From positions 1,674,001-1,738,000 of the forward strand of contig NC_017219.1 of assembly GCF_000269965.1 (NCBI RefSeq): 64,000 nt of DNA. The letters run 5' to 3'. Each line of letters starts with the position of its first letter. Position 1 is the stretch's first letter. The stretch comes from Bifidobacterium longum subsp. infantis ATCC 15697 = JCM 1222 = DSM 20088 (GTDB lineage: Bacteria; Actinomycetota; Actinomycetes; Actinomycetales; Bifidobacteriaceae). Below the pieces are notes generated by a model. That model was given only the letters and a program-made list of their open reading frames with translations, had not been told where the DNA came from and searched no databases. Shown one piece after another: positions 56,522 through 64,000 of this stretch. A program made the translations under genes and the position numbers.

Positions 56522-58555
56522 TTGTCGGTTATCAATTCCTTCACGCAGCACACGATCGATCTCACCCGCAAGGCGCTCAGGTTGGGATCCGACTTCGTCC
56601 ACCCGGTCCACGATGACACCCCGGACGAGCCCGATTACCTGTCCAACGCCGACGTGCCGGTCGAGACCAACATCGCTTTGCCTCACAGCGACGATTGGGA
56701 CGACGGCCACCTGACCGTCACCGACATCGACCCCGCCACCGGCCTGCTCACCACCTCCACCGAAGGCAATCCGCCGCTGGACGAAGGTACGTCCATCTAC
56801 GACCTGTATGCGGACCGCGCCGAACGTATGGGCGATGAGCCGCTGTACACCTACAAGTCCGGCAACGATTGGGTGACCGTCACCGCCAACGAGTTCCTGG
56901 CTGACGTGCGTGCCGTGGCCAAGGGCCTGATTCATTACGGCCTGAAGAAGGGCGATGCCGTGGCATTCATGTGCCGAACTTCCTACGACTGGGACCTGAC
57001 CGACGCGGCGATCATGGCGTGCGGCGGCGTGCTCGCCACCATCTACGACACCGATTCCGCCGAGCAGATTCGCAATATCGTCAACAACTCCGATGCCCGA
57101 CTGCTGATCGTGCAGGACACGGACATGCGTAAGAAGGCGGATGGGTCCGTCGAAGAGTGCCCGTCCCTGGAGCACATCATCACCATCGAGACCGGTGGCT
57201 TGGACGAAATCAAGGCCTACGGCACCACGGTCTCGGACGAGGAGCTGGACGAGCGCATCGATTCGGTCAAGAAGACCGACCTGTGCTCCATCGTGTACAC
57301 CTCCGGTTCCACGGCCGCGCCGAAAGGCGTGGAGATGACCCACGAGCACTACTGCCAAACCGCGCTGAATCTGCCGGCCTACATGCCCGATCTGCTGCAC
57401 GACAAGAGGAACACCATCCTGCTGTTCCTGCCGCAGGCCCATTCCTTCGCCCGCGCCATCAACTACATCGTCGTCTCCTCGAACGTCCGCATCTACATCG
57501 CCACCGGCATCAAGACGCTGATCAGCGATCTGCAGGTGGCCAAGCCCACTCTCATGATCGTGGTGCCGCGCGTGCTGGAGAAGGTGTACAACGCCGCGTC
57601 CCAGAAGGCCGGCCACGGCCCCAAGGGCGTGGTGTTCGCCTCCGCCGTGGTGGCTGCGCAGAACTATATGAAGGAAGTCTCCGCCAATGGCAAGGCAGGT
57701 GCACTGACCCGCACTCGCCGCGCTGCCTTCGATCCGATTGTCTACTCTTCGCTGCGCGAAGTGCTCGGCGGTCGTGCCAAGTGGATTGTGGCCGGCGGTG
57801 CCCCGCTTGACCCGGAACTGCTGGCTTTCTTCCGTGGCGCGGGTGTGCCTGTATACGAGGGCTATGGTCTGACCGAAACCACCGCGCCGTGCGCGTTCAA
57901 CCCGCTGGGTACGCCGTTCCACGCTGGTTCCGTGGGCATCGCATTCCCCGGATTCTCCCTGCGCATCGCCGAGGACGGCGAAATTCAGGTCAAGGGTCGT
58001 GCCGTGTTCCCGCGCTATCACAAGAACGACGAGGCCACTGAGCTGTCGTTCACCGAAGATGGCTGGTATGCCACCGGCGATCTGGGCCGCATCGACAACG
58101 ACGGGTTCCTGTACATCACCGGGCGCAAGAAGGATCTGATCATCACCGCCGGCGGCAAGAACGTCTCCCCCGGCCCGATCGAGGAGGTCATCCAGCGTTG
58201 CGAGATCGTCTCCCAGGCGTTGGTGCTGGGCGACAAACGCCCGTTCATCTCCGCCCTGGTGACGTTGGACGAGAAGTCGTTGCGCCCGTGGCTCGCCGCC
58301 AAGGGGCTTGACGAGAACATGTCCCTCGAGGACGCGGCAAGGAACGCCGCCGTGCGCGCCGAAGTGCAGCAGTGGGTCGATCGGGCCAACGAGGGCGTCT
58401 CCCGCGCCGAATCCGTACGCAAGTTCATCATCCTGCCCGAGGAGTTCACCCAGGAGAACGGTCTGATGACCGCTTCCATGAAGGTGATTCGCCCCAAGGT
58501 CATCAAGCGCTACTCCACCCTCCTCAACACCCAGATGTACACCAAGCGGAAGTAA
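56522..58555 (+). CDS. fadD: Long-chain fatty acid-CoA ligase (AMP-forming)
   Basis: A 677-residue ANL-superfamily enzyme. AMP-binding motif A3 is IVYTSGSTAAPKGVEMTH, A5 is YEGYGLTETTAP, A7 is WYATGDLGRIDNDGFLYITG, and A10 is GKNVSPGPIEE. It activates fatty acids with ATP and CoA. The TTG at 56522 follows AGGAG at six bases; a start at 56444 would add 26 residues and cannot be excluded. The first 75 residues before the AMP-binding domain are longer than in many homologues. Confidence 0.9.
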   Translation: MSVINSFTQHTIDLTRKALRLGSDFVHPVHDDTPDEPDYLSNADVPVETNIALPHSDDWDDGHLTVTDIDPATGLLTTSTEGNPPLDEGTSIYDLYADRAERMGDEPLYTYKSGNDWVTVTANEFLADVRAVAKGLIHYGLKKGDAVAFMCRTSYDWDLTDAAIMACGGVLATIYDTDSAEQIRNIVNNSDARLLIVQDTDMRKKADGSVEECPSLEHIITIETGGLDEIKAYGTTVSDEELDERIDSVKKTDLCSIVYTSGSTAAPKGVEMTHEHYCQTALNLPAYMPDLLHDKRNTILLFLPQAHSFARAINYIVVSSNVRIYIATGIKTLISDLQVAKPTLMIVVPRVLEKVYNAASQKAGHGPKGVVFASAVVAAQNYMKEVSANGKAGALTRTRRAAFDPIVYSSLREVLGGRAKWIVAGGAPLDPELLAFFRGAGVPVYEGYGLTETTAPCAFNPLGTPFHAGSVGIAFPGFSLRIAEDGEIQVKGRAVFPRYHKNDEATELSFTEDGWYATGDLGRIDNDGFLYITGRKKDLIITAGGKNVSPGPIEEVIQRCEIVSQALVLGDKRPFISALVTLDEKSLRPWLAAKGLDENMSLEDAARNAAVRAEVQQWVDRANEGVSRAESVRKFIILPEEFTQENGLMTASMKVIRPKVIKRYSTLLNTQMYTKRK

Positions 58556-58565
58556 ACCGTATAGC

Positions 58566-58595
58566 AAAAGCTCCCTCTGACGAGGGAGCTTTTTC
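58566..58595. terminator. Bidirectional terminator
   Basis: AAAAGCTCCCTC pairs with GAGGGAGCTTTT around a TGAC-type loop, between convergent fadD and era. Confidence 0.9.
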
Positions 58596-58606
58596 GTCTA
58601 TACGCC

Positions 58607-59671
58607 CTAGAAGCCTAGGCGCTCCAGCTGCTTGGGGTCGGACTGCCAGCCTTTGGCTACCTTGACGTGGAGGTCGAGCTTGGCTTTTTGGCCGACAATG
58701 CGGTTGACCGGGGTGCGCAGCTTCTTCTTGACGTAGGTGAGGTTCGAGGCGCCCTTGCCGATGATGATCGGCTTCTGGGAGTCACGCTCCACGTAAATGG
58801 ACACGTTGACCTGCGCCTTGCCGTCATAGCCCTGACCGGTCTCGTTGTCTTCCGGATAGTCGATGGAATCGACCACCACGGCCAGCGAATGCGGCAGCTC
58901 GTCGTCCAGGGTCTCAAGGAACGCACCGCGCACGAGTTCGGCGATGGTGTCTTCCGGACGCTCCTCGCTGATCTGATCGTCCGGGTACATCTGCGGGCCC
59001 TCGGGCGTGTGCTCAATGAGCACGTTCTTCACTTCAGCCAGATTGTCGTGCTTCAGGGCGCTCACCGGCACGATGTCCGAGAAATCGGCGAAATCGTTGA
59101 TTTCGATGAGCTTGTTGATGAGTTGCTGACGGCCAAGCTCGTCGATCTTGGTGACGATGGCAATCAGCGGGATGCGCCACTTGAACGTACCGTCCTCACG
59201 CTTGGTGGCGAAGTCGGTACGCAGTCGGGAAAGAATACGCTTGTCGCCGGGGCCGATTTCCTGGTCGGCGGGCAGCAGGAAGGCCACCACGTCCACATCG
59301 GCCAAGGATTCGTCGACCACGTCGTTCAGACGCTGGCCAAGCAACGTACGCGGGCGGTGGATACCGGGCGTGTCCACGAGCACGAGCTGCGCGTGGTCGG
59401 CGGTCAGGATGCCGCGAATCGCCTTACGGGTGGTTTCCGGGCGAGAGGATGCGATGGCGATCTGCTTGCCGATCAACGTGTTGATCAACGTGGATTTGCC
59501 GACGTTCGGGCGGCCCACCACGGCCACGAATCCGGAGCGATACGGCACGTCCTGCTTGGTCACATTCTCCGTTTCACCGGTCGCGTCGACTTCGGCAACG
59601 CCGGCAACATCGGAAGCATCGGTGACGTCAATGTCATCGACGTCGTTCGTGCTGTTGTTCTGGTCGGTCAT
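58607..59671 (-). CDS. era: GTPase Era
   Basis: A 354-residue GTPase. G1 is [10 protein letters not shown], the switch region is [13 protein letters not shown]3 is VDTPGIHRP, and a KH domain ends the protein ([17 protein letters not shown]). The N-terminal 45 residues are an acidic extension common in bifidobacteria. The ATG at 59671 follows AAGGAG. It binds 16S rRNA and assists 30S maturation. It ends the leftward cluster. Confidence 0.95.
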   Translation of the reverse strand: MTDQNNSTNDVDDIDVTDASDVAGVAEVDATGETENVTKQDVPYRSGFVAVVGRPNVGKSTLINTLIGKQIAIASSRPETTRKAIRGILTADHAQLVLVDTPGIHRPRTLLGQRLNDVVDESLADVDVVAFLLPADQEIGPGDKRILSRLRTDFATKREDGTFKWRIPLIAIVTKIDELGRQQLINKLIEINDFADFSDIVPVSALKHDNLAEVKNVLIEHTPEGPQMYPDDQISEERPEDTIAELVRGAFLETLDDELPHSLAVVVDSIDYPEDNETGQGYDGKAQVNVSIYVERDSQKPIIIGKGASNLTYVKKKLRTPVNRIVGQKAKLDLHVKVAKGWQSDPKQLERLGF

Positions 59672-59672
59672 A

Positions 59673-61106
59673 TCACTCCTTGCTGGCGGTATCATCGCCT
59701 TCGACGGGCTCGCCGTCAGTTTCCTCATGGGTCCTGCTATTTTCCTCGCCGCCCTCGACGTGCGCCGGTTCGACGACGATGGTGGACACCTTCTTGCGGC
59801 GTCCGGCGGAGTCCACGGCGGTCAGTCGCAGACCGCGTGTCACGGCCGAAGCACCGACAATCGGCACGCGGCCCAGAATCTTGGTCAGCAGGCCGTACAC
59901 GGTATCGACATCGTCCTCATCAATGTCGATCTCGAAGATCTCCTCCAGATCGGCAATCGGCGTACGGGCGGGCATCTTCCACTTGTTGTCGCCGATTTTC
60001 TCCGGCTCGGTACGCTGGGTGCGGTCGTGCTCGTCTTCCAGCTCGCCGACGATCTGTTCGATGGCATCCTCGATAGTCACCATGCCGGCGATGCCGCCAT
60101 ACTCATCGACCACCACGGCCACATGTTGGCGGGAACGCTGCATCTCATGGAACAGGTCGTCCACCGGCTTGGATTCGGGAACAAGCAGCGGCTGCCGGAC
60201 GATGGATTCGACCGTGCGCTCCATGGCCGCCGGGTTGAAGGCGGTGGCGCGCACGGCGTCCTTCAAATAGGCCACGCCGATCAGGTCATCCACATCCTCA
60301 CCGATCACCGGCACGCGGGAGAAACCGGAGCGGGAGAACAGTTTCAGCGCGGAAGACAGTGTGGAGTCGCGCTCCATGCAGATCATATCGGTGCGCGGCA
60401 CCATGATCTCGCGAGTCAACGTATCAGACAGGGTGAGCACGTTGCGCAACATTTCGGAGACTTCCGGATCGAAGTCGTTGGACTCCACCAGTCGGTCGAT
60501 GGCGGCCTTGCCCTGCTCGAGCTGAATCTTCTCAAGCTCCTCGTCATCGGACAGATCGGAGTCCTTGGAGCGGCGGCCCGGCCCCTTGGAACCGGACTTG
60601 TCGCCACCGATGCGTGCGAACGGCGTGAGCTTGGTGGCCAACGACACGATGCGCGAGTTGGAAATCATGATGTCGACCGGCTTGGTCATGCCGGCGGTGC
60701 GCGGGCGGACCAGTACGGAGACCACGGCTACGATAATCGCGAACAGGAATCCAGCGAGCAGTTCAACCCACAGTTCCGCACCCCACAGGGATGCGATGGA
60801 AGACACCAGTACGCCGTCGAGCACATTGCAGGCGATGCGGAAGAACGCACAGCTGCCGGCGGTGGCGTAACGGTCGGCGATGAGCCGTTGCACGCGATGA
60901 ATCTTGTCGATCTTCTTCATCTTGAGGAACTGGCTTGCTTCGGAGTCGGTCTGCACCTCGAGGATGAGATTGTTGAGGCTGGCTCGCGTTACGCGGGCCA
61001 CGGCACCTTCAGCGGCGGCCATGGTCAGCGAAAGCCAGACGAACAGGGCCGCCACAAGTACGAGAATGACGGTGACGGCGATCAGCGTGGTACTGGAATA
61101 CTCCAT
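59673..61106 (-). CDS. CNNM/CorC-type protein with DUF21, CBS and HlyC domains
   Basis: A 477-residue membrane protein. Residues 1-190 form the DUF21 (CNNM) membrane domain, residues 205-350 two CBS domains ([40 protein letters not shown]), and residues 360-445 a CorC/HlyC domain. Such proteins are implicated in magnesium and cobalt export. The end is acidic. It sits between ybeY and era, its normal place in actinobacteria. Confidence 0.9.
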   Translation of the reverse strand: MEYSSTTLIAVTVILVLVAALFVWLSLTMAAAEGAVARVTRASLNNLILEVQTDSEASQFLKMKKIDKIHRVQRLIADRYATAGSCAFFRIACNVLDGVLVSSIASLWGAELWVELLAGFLFAIIVAVVSVLVRPRTAGMTKPVDIMISNSRIVSLATKLTPFARIGGDKSGSKGPGRRSKDSDLSDDEELEKIQLEQGKAAIDRLVESNDFDPEVSEMLRNVLTLSDTLTREIMVPRTDMICMERDSTLSSALKLFSRSGFSRVPVIGEDVDDLIGVAYLKDAVRATAFNPAAMERTVESIVRQPLLVPESKPVDDLFHEMQRSRQHVAVVVDEYGGIAGMVTIEDAIEQIVGELEDEHDRTQRTEPEKIGDNKWKMPARTPIADLEEIFEIDIDEDDVDTVYGLLTKILGRVPIVGASAVTRGLRLTAVDSAGRRKKVSTIVVEPAHVEGGEENSRTHEETDGEPVEGDDTASKE

Positions 61107-61181
61107 AATGATTTTTCGGTGTCCTTGAATGTCCTTGAACGGTAGAGAATAATCCGAATTTGGTGTGATTGATTTGGAAGT

Positions 61182-61730
61182 TTATTTGGAATCGAGGTCG
61201 CGGCCAGCACCGTGCGCGGCGTCGTACAGGGCCAGCGCGTCGGGTGTGCCGGCGGGCAGCGTGGCCTGCACGTTGGCATCGTGGCGCAGGGCGAAGAAGG
61301 TGAGCAGCAGCTGTCGCTGCAGGCCGAACATCTGGCGCTCCTGCTCGGGGGTCACGTGGTCGTAGCCGAGCAGGTGCAGGATGCCGTGGATGGTGAGCAA
61401 TAGCATCTCCTGCATGGTGCTGTGCCCGGCTGCGGCAGCCTGTTGGGCAGCGACCCACGGGCAGATGACGATGTCGCCGAGCACTCCTTCCATCACGGTT
61501 TTGCCGTCGCCTGGGCGCAGCTCGTCCATCGGGAAGCTCATCACGTCGGTCGGACCTTCGAGGTTCATCCAACGCATGTGCAATTCGGCGATGGGATTGG
61601 GATCCACGAACATGATGGTCAGGTCGGACTGGGTGCTCACGCGCATCTGGTCGAGTACCCAAATACCCAAATCGGAGAAGACCTTGGGGTCGATGACCCA
61701 CTGGGTTTCATTGGTGACGTCAACGCTCAT
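61182..61730 (-). CDS. ybeY: Endoribonuclease YbeY
   Basis: A 182-residue metalloprotein with the full zinc motif [11 protein letters not shown] near residue 125 and the upstream [14 protein letters not shown] signature. It matures 16S rRNA 3' ends and takes part in ribosome quality control. The ATG at 61730 overlaps the phoH end; a longer start at 61775 is rejected. Confidence 0.95.
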   Translation of the reverse strand: MSVDVTNETQWVIDPKVFSDLGIWVLDQMRVSTQSDLTIMFVDPNPIAELHMRWMNLEGPTDVMSFPMDELRPGDGKTVMEGVLGDIVICPWVAAQQAAAAGHSTMQEMLLLTIHGILHLLGYDHVTPEQERQMFGLQRQLLLTFFALRHDANVQATLPAGTPDALALYDAAHGAGRDLDSK

Positions 61731-62895
61731 CGTCTGTCTCACTTTGGTTGGTTGAATCCGCTTGCTGGCGGGCATCGAAGTCGGTATGGTTGCGGCGGCC
61801 CTTGCGTTCGATGTCGCGGTGGTCGCCGGCGATGGCGGAGTGACGGTCGTAGGCGGCCACGATCTGGCCGACCAGCTGGTGACGTACCACGTCCTCGGTT
61901 TTGAGATGCACGAATGCGATGTCGTTGATGCCGCCCAGGATGCGTTCGATGGTGGCCAGTCCCGAGCGCGGCACGGTAAGGTCCACCTGCGAGATATCGC
62001 CGGTGATGACCATCGTGGTGTTGAAGCCCAGACGGGTCAGGAACATCTTCATCTGCTGTTCGGTGGTGTTCTGAGCCTCGTCGAGGATCACGAACGCGTC
62101 GTTCAGCGTACGACCGCGCATGTAAGCGAGCGGCGCCACTTCGATGGAGCCGTCGTCCATGTACCGCTTGAGCTGGTCGGCGCCGAGCATGTCGCCAAGC
62201 GCGTCGTACAGCGGGCGCAGATACGGGTCAACCTTGTCGTTCAGCGTGCCGGGCAGAAAGCCGAGGCTTTCGCCGGCCTCCACGGCCGGGCGCGTAAGGA
62301 TGATGCGGCGAATCTGCTTGTCCTGGAAGGCACGCACAGCCTTGGCCACGGCCAGATACGTCTTGCCGGTGCCTGCGGGACCAATGCCGAAGGTGATGGT
62401 GTGCGATTCGATGGCGTTCACGTAGGCCACTTGTCCGGCGGTTTTCGCACGGACCGGCACGCCGGCGGCAAAGGTGATGACGCCGGGAACCGTGGGCTTG
62501 CGGTACGTCGGGTCGTGGGAGCCGGCAGAACGTGCATGGGCGCGTTCGTTTGAGGTCGATTGCGCCAGTTTGTCATGCACCGGGCCGTGACCTGGATGTT
62601 CGAGGCGCACGTGGTTCTTGAGCACGTTCTGGTCGAGCATGCGACGCACGGTGTCGGCGTCCATAGGCGCGGTGTAGGCGGCTTGGATGATGGTGTTGAC
62701 CAAATCCTCGGCCTGTGCGGCCTGGGCTTCGGTCTGCTTGGAGCGGGAGACGATCGCCACGCGGTTGCCGCGCACGATAATCGTCAGGTCCGGAAAGGCG
62801 CGCTCCACCTCGCGAATGACCTCGTCAACCGGGCCGAGCACGGCGACGGGGTCAAGTTGGGGCGGGATGGTGATGGTACGTGTAGTCGTTGCCAC
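61720..62895 (-). CDS. PhoH-like ATPase
   Basis: A 391-residue protein. The Walker A is [11 protein letters not shown] near residue 175, Walker B is [10 protein letters not shown] near 272, and the arginine-containing [12 protein letters not shown] follows. It is a member of the PhoH-like (PhoL) family that pairs with YbeY in one operon and is thought to act in RNA metabolism. Confidence 0.93.
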   Translation of the reverse strand: MATTTRTITIPPQLDPVAVLGPVDEVIREVERAFPDLTIIVRGNRVAIVSRSKQTEAQAAQAEDLVNTIIQAAYTAPMDADTVRRMLDQNVLKNHVRLEHPGHGPVHDKLAQSTSNERAHARSAGSHDPTYRKPTVPGVITFAAGVPVRAKTAGQVAYVNAIESHTITFGIGPAGTGKTYLAVAKAVRAFQDKQIRRIILTRPAVEAGESLGFLPGTLNDKVDPYLRPLYDALGDMLGADQLKRYMDDGSIEVAPLAYMRGRTLNDAFVILDEAQNTTEQQMKMFLTRLGFNTTMVITGDISQVDLTVPRSGLATIERILGGINDIAFVHLKTEDVVRHQLVGQIVAAYDRHSAIAGDHRDIERKGRRNHTDFDARQQADSTNQSETDDER

Positions 62896-62913
62896 GAAGC
62901 GGATATTCCCCTA

Positions 62914-63252
62914 CTACTCGTCGAGCTTTTCGCCGGTCATCACGTGCGCGTGCACGTGGAAGACGGTCTGGCCGGCGTCGAGACCGGTGTTGAACACCAG
63001 TCGGTAGGCGCCGTGAAATTCCTTGTCGGCGATGTTCTGCGCGATGGAGACGATGTGGGCCAGCTCGGTCGGGTCGTCGGCGGCAAGTTCGGCGACGTTG
63101 GCGTAGTGCTTCTTGGGCACCACGAGCACGTGGACCTTGGCCTTGGGGTTGATGTCGTTGAATGCGTAGGTCGTCTCGTCCTCGTAGACCTTGCTGCTGG
63201 GAATCTGCCCTGCGATGATCTTGCAGAACAGGCAATCGTCGGATTCGCTCAT
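62914..63252 (-). CDS. HIT-family nucleotide hydrolase
   Basis: A 112-residue HIT protein with the CLFCKII start, NDINPKAKVHVLVVPKKH and the catalytic triad VFHVHAHVM. The second of two ATG codons is favoured by spacing to AAGGAG. It probably hydrolyses AMP-lysine or AMP-amide type compounds (HinT-like). Confidence 0.92.
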   Translation of the reverse strand: MSESDDCLFCKIIAGQIPSSKVYEDETTYAFNDINPKAKVHVLVVPKKHYANVAELAADDPTELAHIVSIAQNIADKEFHGAYRLVFNTGLDAGQTVFHVHAHVMTGEKLDE

Positions 63253-63300
63253 CATGCTCCTTGGTTTGATGTTGCTACGCACCAGCTTAGCGCGTGGGCG

Positions 63301-64000
63301 TTACTCGTAACGTCCCAACACCCGAGACAACAGCGACAACGCTACAGGACCGGCCGTCGCGGCTCTCAGAATATTGTGCCCCAGTACGCAGCTCACCGCT
63401 CCGGCCTTGACGAAATCAGCTACCTCCTGCTCACTGATGCCGCCCTCAGGCCCGACCACCACACTGACAGTCCGCGGCCGACCGTCCTGGAGCGTGCGTT
63501 CCACCAACTGCGCAACCTTCTCCTCCACGCCGGACCACGTATCGGTAGCATCCTGATGCAGCACAATCACCACATCGCCATGCACGCAGGCCCTGCGGCA
63601 GATGGCCACGACCTCTTTGCTGGACGCGCACGCCTCCAATTGCGGCTTAAAGGCGCGCCGCGACTGCTCGGTGGCGGCATCCAGTACCGAATTCCACTTC
63701 TTGTCTGTACGGCCGACCTTCCACTTGGCAATGGATCGGTCCGCCTGCCATGGCACCACTTGGTCGACGCCGATCTGCGTAGCCATATCGATGGCCTGCT
63801 CATCATGGCCGGTTTTCGCCAATGCCTGAATCAGCGCCAAACGGGTGAGCTGCTCGGGTTCGCGCCCCACTTCCACGACTTCAGCCAGTCCGGCTTCAGG
63901 ATCGGCCATCACTGCCTGGATTCTCAAGCCGTTGCCGTCGGAAAGTTGCAGGCTGTCCCCTGCCTTGAGTCGCATGGCCTGCACGGCATGGCGCTTGATG
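63301..64000 (-). CDS. rsmE: 16S rRNA m3U1498 methyltransferase RsmE (5' end outside window)
   Basis: At least 230 residues; the reading frame continues beyond the window end, so the N-terminus is missing. The SPOUT knot signature is VVVGPEGGISEQEV followed by LGHNILRAATAGPVALSLLS. It methylates U1498 in 16S rRNA. It is the first visible gene of the leftward cluster. Confidence 0.93.
   Translation of the reverse strand, partial: IKRHAVQAMRLKAGDSLQLSDGNGLRIQAVMADPEAGLAEVVEVGREPEQLTRLALIQALAKTGHDEQAIDMATQIGVDQVVPWQADRSIAKWKVGRTDKKWNSVLDAATEQSRRAFKPQLEACASSKEVVAICRRACVHGDVVIVLHQDATDTWSGVEEKVAQLVERTLQDGRPRTVSVVVGPEGGISEQEVADFVKAGAVSCVLGHNILRAATAGPVALSLLSRVLGRYE

Noticed and set aside
56507..58567. 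686-residue minus-strand ORF opposite fadD
   Set aside because: Shadow frame of the ligase gene; no domain and atypical composition.
59148..61145. 665-residue plus-strand ORF opposite era and the CBS gene
   Set aside because: Shadow frame of two well-supported genes.

Overview
The window is Bifidobacterium DNA, most likely of the Bifidobacterium longum group. This is inferred from the high-GC actinobacterial coding style, the core gene order rsmE-hit-phoH-ybeY-CBS protein-era, a Ctc/L25 protein, a branched-chain aminotransferase and a split PntAA/PntAB/PntB transhydrogenase. About three quarters of the window (1 to roughly 48.1 kb) is a siphovirus-type prophage whose left end and integrase lie outside the window. 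The right part (about 49.7 to 64 kb) is ordinary chromosome.

Prophage layout. (1) 1-9.5 kb, rightward: early genes, many of them tiny and coupled by ATGA overlaps. They include a WhiB-like protein, a PD-(D/E)xK-type nuclease, a DnaD-like replication initiator with an origin-like repeat cluster inside the gene, a 5-methylcytosine methyltransferase broken into three reading frames, and two Bro-type antirepressor paralogues, one truncated. (2) 9.7-17.9 kb, leftward: an accessory or lysogeny block of about 19 small genes. It holds a catalytic-domain-only tyrosine recombinase, a stand-alone ComM/YifB (ChlI) N-terminal domain, a DinJ-like/MazF-like toxin-antitoxin pair, a secreted CW_7 protein and an XRE regulator. 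It also holds a solitary CRISPR-repeat-like element followed by a terminator. Several genes here have hairpin leaders that appear to hide the ribosome binding site. (3) 17.9-19.9 kb: a non-coding control region with an operator-overlapped leftward promoter and CA-rich repeats, then five phage tRNA genes (Ser-GCT, Tyr-GTA, Ser-CGA, Trp-CCA, Thr-CGT). (4) 20-48 kb, rightward: HNH, terminase, portal, MuF, scaffold, head fibre, capsid, connectors, tail (with one clear and one candidate -1 frameshift), tape measure, Dit, a very large Tal/tail-spike protein, three small related distal tail genes, a GH25 endolysin and a holin. An IS110-family element sits in the first of the three small tail genes.

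The junction (48.1-49.7 kb) is low in genes. It carries a duplicated terminator, a 44-bp palindrome, a gene-end remnant and one leftward gene of uncertain origin, and it probably contains the prophage right end. The chromosomal part then runs ilvE and rplY/ctc (leftward), an alpha/beta hydrolase (rightward), the pnt operon (leftward), a fadD-type ligase (rightward), and the leftward cluster rsmE-hit-phoH-ybeY-CBS-era.

The strongest candidate for an undescribed system is the leftward block: a solitary type I-C-like CRISPR repeat plus terminator (possible RNA anti-CRISPR) among small uncharacterised genes, behind a repressible promoter. Other notable points are the IS110 element with visible bridge-RNA guide segments, the ChlI-only protein, a predicted frameshift extension of the major tail protein, and covarying RNA leaders.
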